Shown here in pieces: positions 33,998 to 44,335 of a DNA stretch of 64,000 bases. Position 1 is the first letter of the stretch, and the number at the start of each line of letters is the position of its first letter. The stretch lies in NCBI GenBank assembly GCA_020637855.1, contig JACKJR010000002.1, positions 62,001-126,000 of the forward strand. The letters run 5' to 3'. Origin of the DNA: Rhodobiaceae bacterium. Lineage in GTDB: Bacteria; Pseudomonadota; Alphaproteobacteria; Rhizobiales; Tepidamorphaceae. The notes under the pieces were generated by a model. That model had not been told where the DNA came from. It searched no databases and saw nothing but the letters and a program-made list of their open reading frames with translations. A program made the position numbers and the translations under genes.

Positions 33998-34747
33998 ATC
34001 GCCTGCCTGGAGCTTTATGAACCGATCAATACGCTGAAACCCGTCGCCGACGATGTCTGGATTGTCGACGGGCCGGAAATCAGCATGGGCTATCTATGGC
34101 TGTTCAGCTTGCCCTTCACCACCCGCATGACCGTGATCCGGCTGCCCGATGGCGGCCTGTGGCTTCACTCGCCCACGCCCCTGGATGAAGGCCTGCGCAA
34201 GGAGATCAATGCACTCGGTCCCGTCTCCCACATCGTCGCCCCCAATCGAATCCATTACTGGTGGGTTGGCGACTGGAAGCAGGCTTACCCTGAAGCGCAC
34301 ACCTATGCCGCCCCCAAAGTCGTGCAGGAAGCCGCCAAAGCCGGACGCTTTAGCGGCTTCGACAAGGAATTGACCGATACACCGCCCGCCGCATGGGCCG
34401 GCATCATCGATCAGCAGGTCGTGCCCGGCAGCTACCTGAGCGAGGCCGTTTTCTTCCATCGCCCTTCGCGTACCCTCGTGCTAACCGATCTCATCGAGAA
34501 TTTCGAACCTGACAAGGTCACCTGCGGCTGGCTCAAGCCGATGTTGAAAATCGGCGGCGTTGCCGATCCCAACGGGACCATGCCGCGCGATTTGCGCCTG
34601 ACATTTCTGGCACAACGCAAGGAATTGCGCACTGCGGTTCAAAAGATGATCGATTGGAACCCTGAACGCCTTTTACTCGCCCATGGCCGGTGGTATGCGG
34701 AAGGCGCCGTCGGCGAGTTGCGCCGCGCCTTTCACTGGGTTCTCTGA
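33998..34747 (+). CDS. DUF4336 protein, apparent AUC start
   Basis: This protein of about 249 residues has the DUF4336 pattern LELYEPINTLKPVADDVWIVDGPEI, then SHIVAPNRIHYWWVGDWKQAYPEA and the end WNPERLLLAHGRWY, which gives it a metallo-hydrolase look without the HxHxDH site. The frame is open from a TTG at 33974, but the only Shine-Dalgarno (AGGAGG, 33987-33992) stands 5 bases before an ATC at 33998, in frame. I suggest the ATC is the start. The next in-frame ATG is too far in. It sits between purS and purQ; role unknown. Confidence 0.78.
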   Translation: MACLELYEPINTLKPVADDVWIVDGPEISMGYLWLFSLPFTTRMTVIRLPDGGLWLHSPTPLDEGLRKEINALGPVSHIVAPNRIHYWWVGDWKQAYPEAHTYAAPKVVQEAAKAGRFSGFDKELTDTPPAAWAGIIDQQVVPGSYLSEAVFFHRPSRTLVLTDLIENFEPDKVTCGWLKPMLKIGGVADPNGTMPRDLRLTFLAQRKELRTAVQKMIDWNPERLLLAHGRWYAEGAVGELRRAFHWVL

Positions 34748-34784
34748 GTATGTACGCCCCTCACCGATTCTCCCGGAGGCCTCG

Positions 34785-35471
34785 ATGAAGTCCGCCATCA
34801 TCCTCTTCCCCGGCACCAACCGCGAACGCGACATGGCAGCCGCCCTGAAACGCGCTACCGGCAACACACCGCAGATCGTCTGGCACGGCGACACCGAACT
34901 GCCCGATGTCGATCTGGTCGTACTGCCCGGCGGCTTCTCCTACGGCGATTACCTGCGCTGCGGCGCCATTGCCGCCAACTCGCCAGTCATGCCGGAAGTG
35001 ATTGCCCACGCGGAAAAGGGTGGTTACCTGCTCGGTGTCTGCAACGGTTTCCAGATGCTGACGGAGACCGGCCTGCTGCCCGGCGCGCTGATGCGCAACG
35101 CCAACCTGAAGTTCGTCTGCCGCGACGTGCATCTGAAGGTGGAAAACACCCAGACGCCCTTCACCACCGCCTATGCCCCCGGCCAGGTCATCCGCGTTCC
35201 GGTCGCCCATGGAGATGGCAACTACTTCGCCGATAGCGACACCCTCGACCGCCTCGAAGGCGAAGGCCGCGTCGTCGTGCGCTACTGCGATGCCAAGGGC
35301 GAACTCACCGGCGACGCCAACCCGAACGGCTCCCAGCGCAACATCGCCGGTATCCTCAACGAGAAAGGCAACGTGCTCGGCATGATGCCGCATCCCGAAG
35401 ACATGACCGACGAGCGCCAGGGCGGCCTCGACGGCCTCGGCCTCTTCACCAGCATCGGTACCGCCGCCTGA
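34785..35471 (+). CDS. purQ: FGAM synthase glutaminase subunit PurQ
   Basis: This 228-residue class I glutamine amidotransferase has LPGGFSYGDYLRCG, the nucleophile GVCNGFQML, and the His/Glu pair in MMPHPEDM. It provides ammonia to PurL. The start is the ATG at 34785, behind GGAGG. In-frame upstream sequence belongs to the preceding gene. Confidence 0.96.
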   Translation: MKSAIILFPGTNRERDMAAALKRATGNTPQIVWHGDTELPDVDLVVLPGGFSYGDYLRCGAIAANSPVMPEVIAHAEKGGYLLGVCNGFQMLTETGLLPGALMRNANLKFVCRDVHLKVENTQTPFTTAYAPGQVIRVPVAHGDGNYFADSDTLDRLEGEGRVVVRYCDAKGELTGDANPNGSQRNIAGILNEKGNVLGMMPHPEDMTDERQGGLDGLGLFTSIGTAA

Positions 35472-35506
35472 CAACCTTCCGCCTTACGGCAACACAACAC
35501 GGCATC

Positions 35507-37717
<2,211 letters not shown>

Positions 37718-37732
37718 CGGAAGGACCACCGC

Positions 37733-37966
37733 ATGGCGATGGAAGAAAGTGAAATCGTCCGCCTGATCAAGGCAGCACTCCCCGATGCCAATGTATCCAT
37801 CCAGGATCTGGCCGGTGACGGCGACCACTACGCGGCAACGGTCGTGTCCGAAGCCTTTCGCGGCAAGAGCCGCGTACAGCAGCACCAGATGGTCTATCAG
37901 GCGCTGCAGGGGAACATGGGCGGCGTGCTGCATGCTCTTGCGTTGCAGACCAGCGCACCGGAGTAG
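37733..37966 (+). CDS. bolA: BolA family protein
   Basis: This is a 77-residue BolA-like protein (BolA2 type): EIVRLIKAALPDANVSIQDLAGDGDHYAATVVSEAFRGKSRVQQHQMVYQALQGNMGG. The HQ/conserved His near the end of the FRGKSRVQQHQMVY segment serves, with the monothiol glutaredoxin, to bind a 2Fe-2S cluster. It is near grxD, its usual partner; together they take part in iron-sulfur trafficking and iron sensing. Confidence 0.93.
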   Translation: MAMEESEIVRLIKAALPDANVSIQDLAGDGDHYAATVVSEAFRGKSRVQQHQMVYQALQGNMGGVLHALALQTSAPE

Positions 37967-37978
37967 GAACCAGCGAGC

Positions 37979-38125
37979 ATGAGCGTTCCAGCCATCATTC
38001 TACTGGTTCTTGCCATCGCGATGGCTGCGTTCATGGATTTCCGCGCCTTGCGTGCTATTTATCGACTGACTTCAGCGTTTTACCGCCGGACCTTGAATCC
38101 GGCTGAGAAAGGAACCCGGCAATGA
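37979..38125 (+). CDS. Small membrane ORF between bolA and grxD
   Basis: This 48-codon ORF encodes a peptide with an N-terminal hydrophobic helix (about residues 3-20, VPAIILLVLAIAMAA) and a basic tail (AIYRLTSAFYRRTLNP). It begins 12 bp after bolA and its TGA overlaps the grxD ATG (ATGA at 38122-38125), a layout typical of coupled genes. GAGCATGA lies at the start without a strong RBS. It resembles a real small membrane protein, but I recognise no family. Confidence 0.6.
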   Translation: MSVPAIILLVLAIAMAAFMDFRALRAIYRLTSAFYRRTLNPAEKGTRQ

Positions 38126-38460
38126 ACCCCGTTCACGAAATGATCGATAGCGAAGTGAAGGGCAACGACGTGCTGCTGTTCATGAAGGGCACGCCTGCGT
38201 TCCCGCAGTGTGGCTTTTCCGGACAGGTCGTCCAGATCCTCGATTACCTCGGCGTCCCCTACAAGGGCGTCAACGTGCTTGAGAACATGGAAATCCGCGA
38301 AGGCGTGAAGGCCTATTCCAGCTGGCCGACCATCCCGCAGCTCTACGTCAAGGGCGAGTTCATCGGCGGCTGCGATATCGTCCGCGAGATGTTCCAGGCC
38401 GGTGAACTGCAGGAGATGCTCACTGAAAAGGGGATCGAGACCTCAAAGCAGAGCGCCTGA
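38122..38460 (+). CDS. grxD: Monothiol glutaredoxin Grx4
   Basis: This 112-residue protein has the monothiol glutaredoxin site CGFS (Cys30, in PQCGFSG), the WPTIPQLYVKGEFIGG glutathione groove and CDIVREM. It binds a shared 2Fe-2S cluster with BolA and glutathione. A strong terminator follows at 38490. Confidence 0.95.
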   Translation: MNPVHEMIDSEVKGNDVLLFMKGTPAFPQCGFSGQVVQILDYLGVPYKGVNVLENMEIREGVKAYSSWPTIPQLYVKGEFIGGCDIVREMFQAGELQEMLTEKGIETSKQSA

Positions 38461-38489
38461 CGCTTTTTACTCGCCAGGCAGATATGCAG

Positions 38490-38509
38490 AGGGGCCCACA
38501 CGGGCCCCT
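38490..38509 (+). terminator. Rho-independent terminator after grxD
   Basis: An 8-bp GC-rich stem AGGGGCCC / GGGCCCCT with ACAC loop (38490-38497, 38502-38509) and a following T run TTTTC. It lies 29 bp after the grxD stop and closes the pur-bolA-grxD transcription unit. Confidence 0.85.
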
Positions 38510-38530
38510 TTTCGTTGAAAGCGATACCGT

Positions 38531-39499
38531 TCAGACCCCTGCCACATAGCGGTAGCCGCTGCCCGCCTCTTCAACATGCCCGACACCCGGCCATGTCAGG
38601 TGATAGCCGATCAGGCTGATCTTGTCGGCAACGATACGCTTCAGCAACGCCTGGCGGGTCGCCGCGGCCTGAACATGGTCCATGTCGAAACCGAAATGCC
38701 AATCGGGGTATTCGAAGGCGATGATGTCATGGGTGAACGTGTCGCCCGTGATCAGAAGTTGCTCCCCTTCCGAGGCGATCAGCACCGACATGTGCCCCGG
38801 CGTGTGCCCGGGCGTCGCGATCATCGACACGCCCGCCGTCACCTCGTGATTGTCACCGGCCATGGTCGTCTTTTCTGATACCGGAGACAGGTTCCGCTGC
38901 GCACCCAGAGCAAAGGGTTTCAGGGAATCGGGCAGCTGATCGACGCGGTCTTCTGCCATCCAGTAGTCGTATTCGACCGCGGAGATCGTGTAGTCCGCGT
39001 TCGCAAAACGCGGACTGTCGTCGAAATCATCGATCACCCCCCAGACGTGGTCGGGATGAGCGTGGGTCAGGACGACCTTGGTGATCAGCTCGCGCTCGAT
39101 CTGCCCTATCTCCAGGGAATCGTCGAGCTTGCCGGCGGTCTCCATGAAATTCAGGCCCGACCCGGTATCGACGAGAATCGTCTCCTCGCCCCGCTCCAGC
39201 ATGACCACGTTGATCGCCCCCGGCCTGACGTCGGTCCGCAGGCCCCGCTCCGCCAGCAGGTCCGTGACCAGCTTTGCATCCATGTCCTGAGCCAAAGCCG
39301 GGATCGGCAGGTTGATAATACCATCGGACAAAACCGTCACATCGAATTCGCCGAACTTGAACCGGTGCACCGCCGGCTCCTGCGCCAGCGCGATCCCTGC
39401 ACCGGTTGCTCCCGCGGCCAACACCAGCCCGCCGGTCGTAAATCGCGCAGCACCCGCGCTCGCCGTTGCCGCCTTCAAGAATTCGCGCCTGTCCAGCAT
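38531..39499 (-). CDS. Tat-exported metallo-beta-lactamase-fold hydrolase
   Basis: This 322-residue protein has a twin-arginine signal (DRREFLKAAT, then a hydrophobic run to about residue 39, ALA cleavage) and the metal motif THAHPDHVWG (H-x-H-x-D-H), a later ATPGHTPGHMSVLI and GDTFTH. It is thus exported folded, with two metals. Its substrate is unknown; the family includes lactonases and esterases of the quorum-quenching type. Single gene, with its stop 21 bp beyond the grxD terminator. Confidence 0.9.
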   Translation of the reverse strand: MLDRREFLKAATASAGAARFTTGGLVLAAGATGAGIALAQEPAVHRFKFGEFDVTVLSDGIINLPIPALAQDMDAKLVTDLLAERGLRTDVRPGAINVVMLERGEETILVDTGSGLNFMETAGKLDDSLEIGQIERELITKVVLTHAHPDHVWGVIDDFDDSPRFANADYTISAVEYDYWMAEDRVDQLPDSLKPFALGAQRNLSPVSEKTTMAGDNHEVTAGVSMIATPGHTPGHMSVLIASEGEQLLITGDTFTHDIIAFEYPDWHFGFDMDHVQAAATRQALLKRIVADKISLIGYHLTWPGVGHVEEAGSGYRYVAGV

Positions 39500-39584
39500 G
39501 GTGACCTCCCTTGTCCAATTTATATTCGTATTCCTGAATAATTGCGCGCAGCGCGCATCTCGGCAAGCCCCGTCATGGCAAAAG

Positions 39585-39613
39585 AAAAGGCCGCCCTTAA
39601 AGGACGGCCTTTT
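39585..39613 (-). terminator. Rho-independent terminator after rpsD
   Basis: Stem AAAAGGCCG with a bulge and CC/GG on (39585-39598 with 39599-39613), followed leftwards by CTTTTGCC. Reading on the minus strand it ends in TTTTCTTTT. It lies 22 bp after the rpsD stop. Confidence 0.8.
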
Positions 39614-39635
39614 GAACTTGGCTGTGCGGAAAACT

Positions 39636-40253
39636 TTAGCGGGAGTAGAACTCGACCACCAGGTTCGGTTCCATCATCACCGGGTAAGGTACATCCGACA
39701 GCACCGGCACGCGGACATACTTTGCGACCATCTTGTTGTGATCGGCATCAACGTACTCGGGAACATCGCGCTCGGCGCTCTGAACGGCTTCCAGAACCAG
39801 CGCCAGCTGCTTGGAGGCGTCCTTGACCTCGATGACATCGCCGGGCTTGCAGCGATAGCTCGGGATGTTGACGCGCCGGCCGTTGACCTTGACGTGGCCA
39901 TGATTGACGAACTGGCGCGCGGCGAAGACCGTCGGCACGAACTTGGCGCGGTAGACGACCGCATCGAGACGGCTTTCCAGCAGGCCGATCAGGTTGGCGC
40001 TGGTGTCGCCGCGCATACGGTCCGCCTCTTCATAGGTGCGGCGGAACTGCTTCTCGGGAATCGAACCGTAATAGCCTTTCAGCTTCTGCTTGGCGCGCAG
40101 CTGCAGGCCGAAGTCGGACATCTTGCCCTTGCGGCGCTGTCCGTGCTGGCCGGGGCCATATTCGCGGCGGTTGACGGGGCTCTTCGGGCGGCCCCAGATG
40201 TTCTCGCCCATACGCCGGTCGATTTTATACTTGGCGTCGATACGCTTGCTCAT
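39636..40253 (-). CDS. rpsD: 30S ribosomal protein S4
   Basis: This 205-residue ribosomal protein shows YKIDRRMGENIWGRPKSPVNRREYGPGQHGQRR and, in the S4 RNA-binding domain, RLDAVVYRAKFVPTVFAARQFVNHGHVKVNGRRVNIPSY. It binds 16S rRNA early in assembly of the small subunit. In rhizobia it is a single gene, as here, with its own terminator. ATG at 40253. Confidence 0.98.
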   Translation of the reverse strand: MSKRIDAKYKIDRRMGENIWGRPKSPVNRREYGPGQHGQRRKGKMSDFGLQLRAKQKLKGYYGSIPEKQFRRTYEEADRMRGDTSANLIGLLESRLDAVVYRAKFVPTVFAARQFVNHGHVKVNGRRVNIPSYRCKPGDVIEVKDASKQLALVLEAVQSAERDVPEYVDADHNKMVAKYVRVPVLSDVPYPVMMEPNLVVEFYSR

Positions 40254-40461
40254 CGCAATTCCTCAAACGTTGCGCGTGAAGCACCCATGCCTCACGCTTA
40301 GGTTGGGAACGCGCCCTCCTCTGCCCCGGATTTTGCCGGGACTGACAGGATGATCGCGGCAAGGCGCCTGAAATCATCCACGGGTCACGTCAGGATTTTT
40401 CCCGTCATGCCTCAGATGCATATTCGGGAAGCCGGGTGAGTAGGCGGTTACGCGTGAAAAG

Positions 40462-41250
40462 TCAATCGCGGCGCGTCTCGACACGCAGCCCGAAACCCTT
40501 CAGCACCCGCCGGATCGCCTGGTCAGCAATACCTGAGGTGAATACGGCGATGTCCTCGCCTGCCCCGGTGTCGGCCTCATCGCCGATCAGCGAGCGCGCG
40601 CGCCGGGCGATGGCCTCGGCAGGGTCGATCCAGTCCACCGGCCACGGCGCCACCTTGCGCATGCGGTTGACAAGGAAGGGATAGTGCGTGCAGGCGAGCA
40701 CCACAATGTCCGTACGCTTGCCATCGGCTTCGATGAAACAGGGCGCAATTTCCGCAGCCACGGCATCCTCGTCGACAAAGCCCTCGCGCATGTAGACTTC
40801 CGCCAGCTTGGCGAGATGACTGCTTCCGACGAGCCGGACATGGCAGCGCTCGGCATAGTCGCGGATCAGGTCGCGGGTATATTGCCGCTTCACCGTGCCC
40901 GGCGTCGCCAGAACAGCGACAACGCCGGAACGGGTGCGCTCCGCCGCCGGCTTGATCGCCGGCACCGTACCGACGAAGATTTCGTTCGGGTAAGCCTCGC
41001 GCAGCGCGTTGATCGCCAGCGTCGAGGCGGTGTTACATGCGATGACGGTGATTTCCGGTTCATAAGCGCGAATAAGATCGCCGAAAAGCGCCACCATGTG
41101 CTTGAGCAGCGCCGGCTCCTCCCATGCGCCATAGGGAAAGGCCGCATCGTCGGCGACATAGACATAGCGCCGGTCCGGCGCCAGTACACGCAACTCGCGC
41201 AGAACCGTCAGTCCGCCGACCCCGCTGTCGAAAATCAGGATGGGCTTCAT
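40462..41250 (-). CDS. murI: Glutamate racemase
   Basis: This 262-residue enzyme makes D-glutamate for peptidoglycan. Asp8 and Ser9 (FDSGVGG), catalytic Cys72 (ACNTAS) and Cys187 with His (LACTHYPF) are all present. Its ATG overlaps the stop of the preceding methyltransferase gene by 4 bp (41247-41250), so they are likely co-transcribed. It stops 208 bp before rpsD on the same strand. Confidence 0.95.
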   Translation of the reverse strand: MKPILIFDSGVGGLTVLRELRVLAPDRRYVYVADDAAFPYGAWEEPALLKHMVALFGDLIRAYEPEITVIACNTASTLAINALREAYPNEIFVGTVPAIKPAAERTRSGVVAVLATPGTVKRQYTRDLIRDYAERCHVRLVGSSHLAKLAEVYMREGFVDEDAVAAEIAPCFIEADGKRTDIVVLACTHYPFLVNRMRKVAPWPVDWIDPAEAIARRARSLIGDEADTGAGEDIAVFTSGIADQAIRRVLKGFGLRVETRRD

Positions 41251-42026
41251 TCCCGCTCAGCCTTTCGGGCAAATTTGCGCCCCGTGAGCGCAACGATGAC
41301 GCCACGCAGGCTACGCACCTCCTGTGACGTCAATCGGGCACGGTGGAACAGGTTTCGCAGATTGCGCACCATGACCGGTGCCTTTTCCGGCGGTTTGAGG
41401 AAACCGCCACGGTCCAGCTCCGTTTCAAGATGCTCGAAGAAGCCGAACACCTCGTCCTTCGGTGCAAGGTCAGGTAGATCGCTGAAGACCTCCCGCGTAC
41501 CCGCCGTTCCCGCCGCGCGCTGCCATTCGTAGGCCATGATCAGCACGGCCTGTGCGAGGTTCAACGAGGCGAAGGCCGGATTGACCGGATAGGTCAGGAT
41601 CGCATCCGCAAGCGAGATATCCTCGTTGTCGAGACCCGCCCGCTCACCGCCGAACAGAATGCCGCAACCGCGTCCCTGCCCCTTGCGCACGGCAAGGCTG
41701 TCGGCTGCTTCAGTCGGCCCGAAAACCTCCTTCATCATGCCGCGCTGACGCGCCGTGGTGGCATAGACATAGGTGAGATCGGCAATCGCCTCTGCCGTTG
41801 TTGCGAACACGCGCGCGCCGTCGATCACCCAGTCCGCACCGGAGGCGGCGGCCTGCGCGCTTTCGCTCGGCCAGCCGTCACGCGGCGCAACAAGGCGCAG
41901 TTCGGACAACCCGAAATTCGCCATCGCGCGGGCTGCCGTACCGATGTTTTCGCCAAGCTGCGGGCGCACGAGAATGACCACCGGTCCACCCGTGACGCGC
42001 TGGCGCGCTTTGTCCGTTCCTGCCAT
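41247..42026 (-). CDS. TrmJ-like SPOUT RNA 2'-O-methyltransferase
   Basis: This 259-residue protein has the knotted SPOUT fold of the TrmJ type: VRPQLGENIGTAARAMANFGLSELRLV (motif 1), FGGERAGLDNEDISLAD (motif 2) and NLAQAVLIMAYEW (motif 3). It probably methylates the 2'-OH of position 32 in tRNA. The end is a long helical extension (about 165-259). Start ATG at 42026. It forms an ATGA overlap with murI. Confidence 0.92.
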   Translation of the reverse strand: MAGTDKARQRVTGGPVVILVRPQLGENIGTAARAMANFGLSELRLVAPRDGWPSESAQAAASGADWVIDGARVFATTAEAIADLTYVYATTARQRGMMKEVFGPTEAADSLAVRKGQGRGCGILFGGERAGLDNEDISLADAILTYPVNPAFASLNLAQAVLIMAYEWQRAAGTAGTREVFSDLPDLAPKDEVFGFFEHLETELDRGGFLKPPEKAPVMVRNLRNLFHRARLTSQEVRSLRGVIVALTGRKFARKAERE

Positions 42027-42067
42027 GGAGAGACCGATTAGCCGGAAATACGGATGAGCGAAAGCCG

Positions 42068-42445
42068 TCAGGTGCCTTTCGGGTAATGCTCTTGCGGCTT
42101 TGATGTGCGGTACGCCTCCGGCACCTGCATCCGGCCGGGGATGTGCTTGTACGACCAGTCCATCAGCGCCTGCACGACGGGCAGAAGGTCGGCTCCCTTC
42201 TCCGTCAGCCGGTATTCATAGCGCATCGGACGCTCCTGATAGGCATGCCTGCCGATCAGCCCCTCACGCTCAAGCAGGTGTAATCTGTCGGCGAGAATGT
42301 TTGTGGAAATCCGTTCCGGCATTTCCAGCAGTTCCGAATAGCGGCGCTTGCCAATCATGATCGTGCGCAGCACGACCAGCGTCCATTTGTCGCCGATGAT
42401 GTCGAGTGCGGAGGCGACCGGGCATGCGGAACGGAATTCGGCCAT
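42068..42445 (-). CDS. HxlR-family winged-helix regulator
   Basis: This 125-residue protein is of the HxlR type: SACPVASALDIIGDKWTLVVLRTIMIGKRRYSELLEMPERISTNILADRL then RYEYRLTEKGADLLPVV. It has the conserved N-terminal cysteine (Cys9, ACPVA) that senses quinones, electrophiles or oxidants in some relatives. It is divergent from the GFA gene, with an 11-bp inverted repeat in between (42478-42511), so it probably represses that gene and itself. Confidence 0.92.
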   Translation of the reverse strand: MAEFRSACPVASALDIIGDKWTLVVLRTIMIGKRRYSELLEMPERISTNILADRLHLLEREGLIGRHAYQERPMRYEYRLTEKGADLLPVVQALMDWSYKHIPGRMQVPEAYRTSKPQEHYPKGT

Positions 42446-42463
42446 CGGAATTACCTGTCGGAT

Positions 42464-42517
42464 TGCAAACTTGTGATTTGCAAGTTAACCTGCTTTTGGT
42501 AACTTGCAAAATGCAAT
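42464..42517. promoter_or_regulatory. Operator-like repeats between the HxlR and GFA genes
   Basis: TTTGCAAGTTA (42478-42488) and TAACTTGCAAA (42501-42511) are a perfect 11-bp inverted repeat with a 12-bp spacer. A second arm AACTTG/CAAGTT (42469-42474 / 42482-42487) and terminal TTGCAA and TGCAA copies overlap it. Probably the HxlR binding site; it ends 23 bp before the GFA ATG. Confidence 0.75.
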
Positions 42518-42540
42518 TCACTCGGCAAGGGAGCCATGCC

Positions 42541-42951
42541 ATGACCCACAAGGGAAGCTGCCAGTGCGGCGCTATCGCGATCGAAGTCACCGGTGAGCCG
42601 GCCCTCGCGGCACACTGCCATTGTCTCGATTGCCAGAAGTCGGGCGGCGCCGGACATCTTTCATTCGCCTTCTATCCCGAAGCTCAGGTCAAGGTTACAG
42701 GCGAGCTTACCCGCTATGCCTCGAAGACCGACGCCGGCAACATGATGACCCGCTCTTTCTGTCCGGTCTGCGGCAGCCGTATTCTGGGCGAATCCGACGG
42801 CGTGCCCGGCATGACCGGAGTAGCCCTCGGCGTTCTCGATGAATCCGACGACATCGCGCCAGCCATGTCTTTTTATGCAAAGCGGCTGCGCAAGTGGGAT
42901 CACCTGGCAGAGGCCATACCCGCATTCGACGAGTTGCCGCCGCGCAAATAA
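42541..42951 (+). CDS. GFA family zinc protein
   Basis: This 136-residue protein has the GFA (glutathione-dependent formaldehyde-activating enzyme-like) zinc sites: GSCQCGAIAIEV, HCHCLDCQKSGG and SFCPVCGSRI. The family is mostly of unknown activity, despite its name. The start is the ATG at 42541 (MTHKGSCQCG), with GGGAG upstream. It is probably the target of the divergent HxlR regulator. Confidence 0.9.
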   Translation: MTHKGSCQCGAIAIEVTGEPALAAHCHCLDCQKSGGAGHLSFAFYPEAQVKVTGELTRYASKTDAGNMMTRSFCPVCGSRILGESDGVPGMTGVALGVLDESDDIAPAMSFYAKRLRKWDHLAEAIPAFDELPPRK

Positions 42952-42993
42952 GCGTCATGCCGGAAGATTCTCCATCTGCCACTTCAGTCTGAA

Positions 42994-43022
42994 TTGCCCT
43001 TGTTCCCCGCCCTTGCTATAGC
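42994..43022 (+). promoter_or_regulatory. Likely sigma-70 promoter of icd
   Basis: TTGCCC (42994-42999) and TATAGC (43017-43022) with a 17-bp spacer lie 41 bp before the icd ATG, in the right orientation. Confidence 0.55.
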
Positions 43023-43063
43023 GCTTTTCATCATTTGGCAGCGCAGCAAAAGGGGCAGTTCTC

Positions 43064-44275
43064 ATGTCGAAGATCAAGGTCGCCAATCCGGTCGTCGAAC
43101 TCGATGGCGACGAGATGACACGCATCATATGGCAACTCATCAAGGACAAACTGATCCTCCCCTATCTCGACATCGATCTGGAATATTACGATCTGGGTGT
43201 TGAGAAGCGCGACGAAACCGACGATCAGATCACTATCGATGCCGCCAATGCGATCAAGAAGCATGGCGTCGGCGTCAAATGCGCCACCATCACGCCGGAC
43301 GAGGCCCGCGTCGAGGAATTCGGTCTGAAGAAGATGTGGCGCTCGCCCAACGGCACCATCCGCAACATCCTTGGCGGCGTCATCTTTCGCGAGCCGATCA
43401 TCTGCAAGAACGTGCCGCGTCTGGTTCCAGGCTGGACCCAGCCGATCATCGTCGGCCGTCACGCCTTCGGCGATCAGTACCGCGCCACCGACTTTCTCTT
43501 CCCCGGCAAGGGCAAGTTGACGATGAAATTCGTCGGCGAGGATGGCACGACAATCGAGCACGAAGTGTTCGATGCGCCTTCTTCGGGCATCGCCATGGGC
43601 ATGTATAACCTCGACGATTCCATCTACGACTTCGCGCGCGCCTCGCTGAACTACGCGCTTGGGCGCAAGGTGCCCTGCTATCTCTCGACCAAGAACACGA
43701 TCCTGAAAGCCTATGACGGACGCTTCAAGGACATCTTCCAGGAGGTCTACGAGGCCGAGTTCGAGGCAAAGTACAAGGAAGCCGGCATCTGGTACGAGCA
43801 CCGGCTGATCGACGACATGGTCGCTGCCGCCCTGAAGTGGTCCGGCGGCTACGTCTGGGCCTGCAAGAACTACGACGGCGACGTGCAGTCCGACACGGTG
43901 GCTCAAGGGTTCGGCTCGCTCGGCCTGATGACGTCCGTACTGATGACGCCGGACGGCAAGACCGTCGAGGCCGAAGCCGCCCACGGCACGGTCACCCGTC
44001 ACTACCGCCAGTGGCAGAAGGGCGAGCAGACCTCGACCAACTCCACCGCCTCGATCTTCGCCTGGTCGCGTGGACTTGCCCACCGCGCCAAGCTCGACAA
44101 CAACGCCGAACTGAAGCGCTTTGCCGATACGCTGGAGAAGACGGTCGTCGATACCATCGAAGGCGGCGAGATGACCAAGGACCTCGCCCTGCTCGTCGGC
44201 CCGGACCAGCCGTGGCTGTCGACGGAAGGCTTCCTCGACGCCATCGACAGGAACCTGCAAAAGGCGATGGGCTAA
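43064..44275 (+). CDS. icd: NADP-dependent isocitrate dehydrogenase
   Basis: This 403-residue monomer-type dimer enzyme (eukaryote-like IDH, type II) converts isocitrate to 2-oxoglutarate in the TCA cycle. It shows NPVVELDGDEMTRIIW, ATITPDEARVEEFGLKKMWRSPNGTIRNILGGVIFREPI and YDGDVQSDTVAQGFGSLGLMTSVL, all signatures of this class. Its start has KGGSS-rich AGGGGC upstream. Single gene, common in rhizobia near cysS/alaS. Confidence 0.97.
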   Translation: MSKIKVANPVVELDGDEMTRIIWQLIKDKLILPYLDIDLEYYDLGVEKRDETDDQITIDAANAIKKHGVGVKCATITPDEARVEEFGLKKMWRSPNGTIRNILGGVIFREPIICKNVPRLVPGWTQPIIVGRHAFGDQYRATDFLFPGKGKLTMKFVGEDGTTIEHEVFDAPSSGIAMGMYNLDDSIYDFARASLNYALGRKVPCYLSTKNTILKAYDGRFKDIFQEVYEAEFEAKYKEAGIWYEHRLIDDMVAAALKWSGGYVWACKNYDGDVQSDTVAQGFGSLGLMTSVLMTPDGKTVEAEAAHGTVTRHYRQWQKGEQTSTNSTASIFAWSRGLAHRAKLDNNAELKRFADTLEKTVVDTIEGGEMTKDLALLVGPDQPWLSTEGFLDAIDRNLQKAMG

Positions 44276-44312
44276 AGCGGCCCGCCATCCTGCCGATGTT
44301 CTAGTACGGGCG

Positions 44313-44335
44313 CGCCGGCTCTAGCTGAGCCGGCG
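44313..44335. terminator. Hairpin at the icd/antiporter junction
   Basis: An 8-bp stem CGCCGGCT / AGCCGGCG (44313-44320, 44328-44335) with a loop covering the stop of the antiporter gene. It could end both convergent transcripts, but no T tract is present. Confidence 0.4.
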
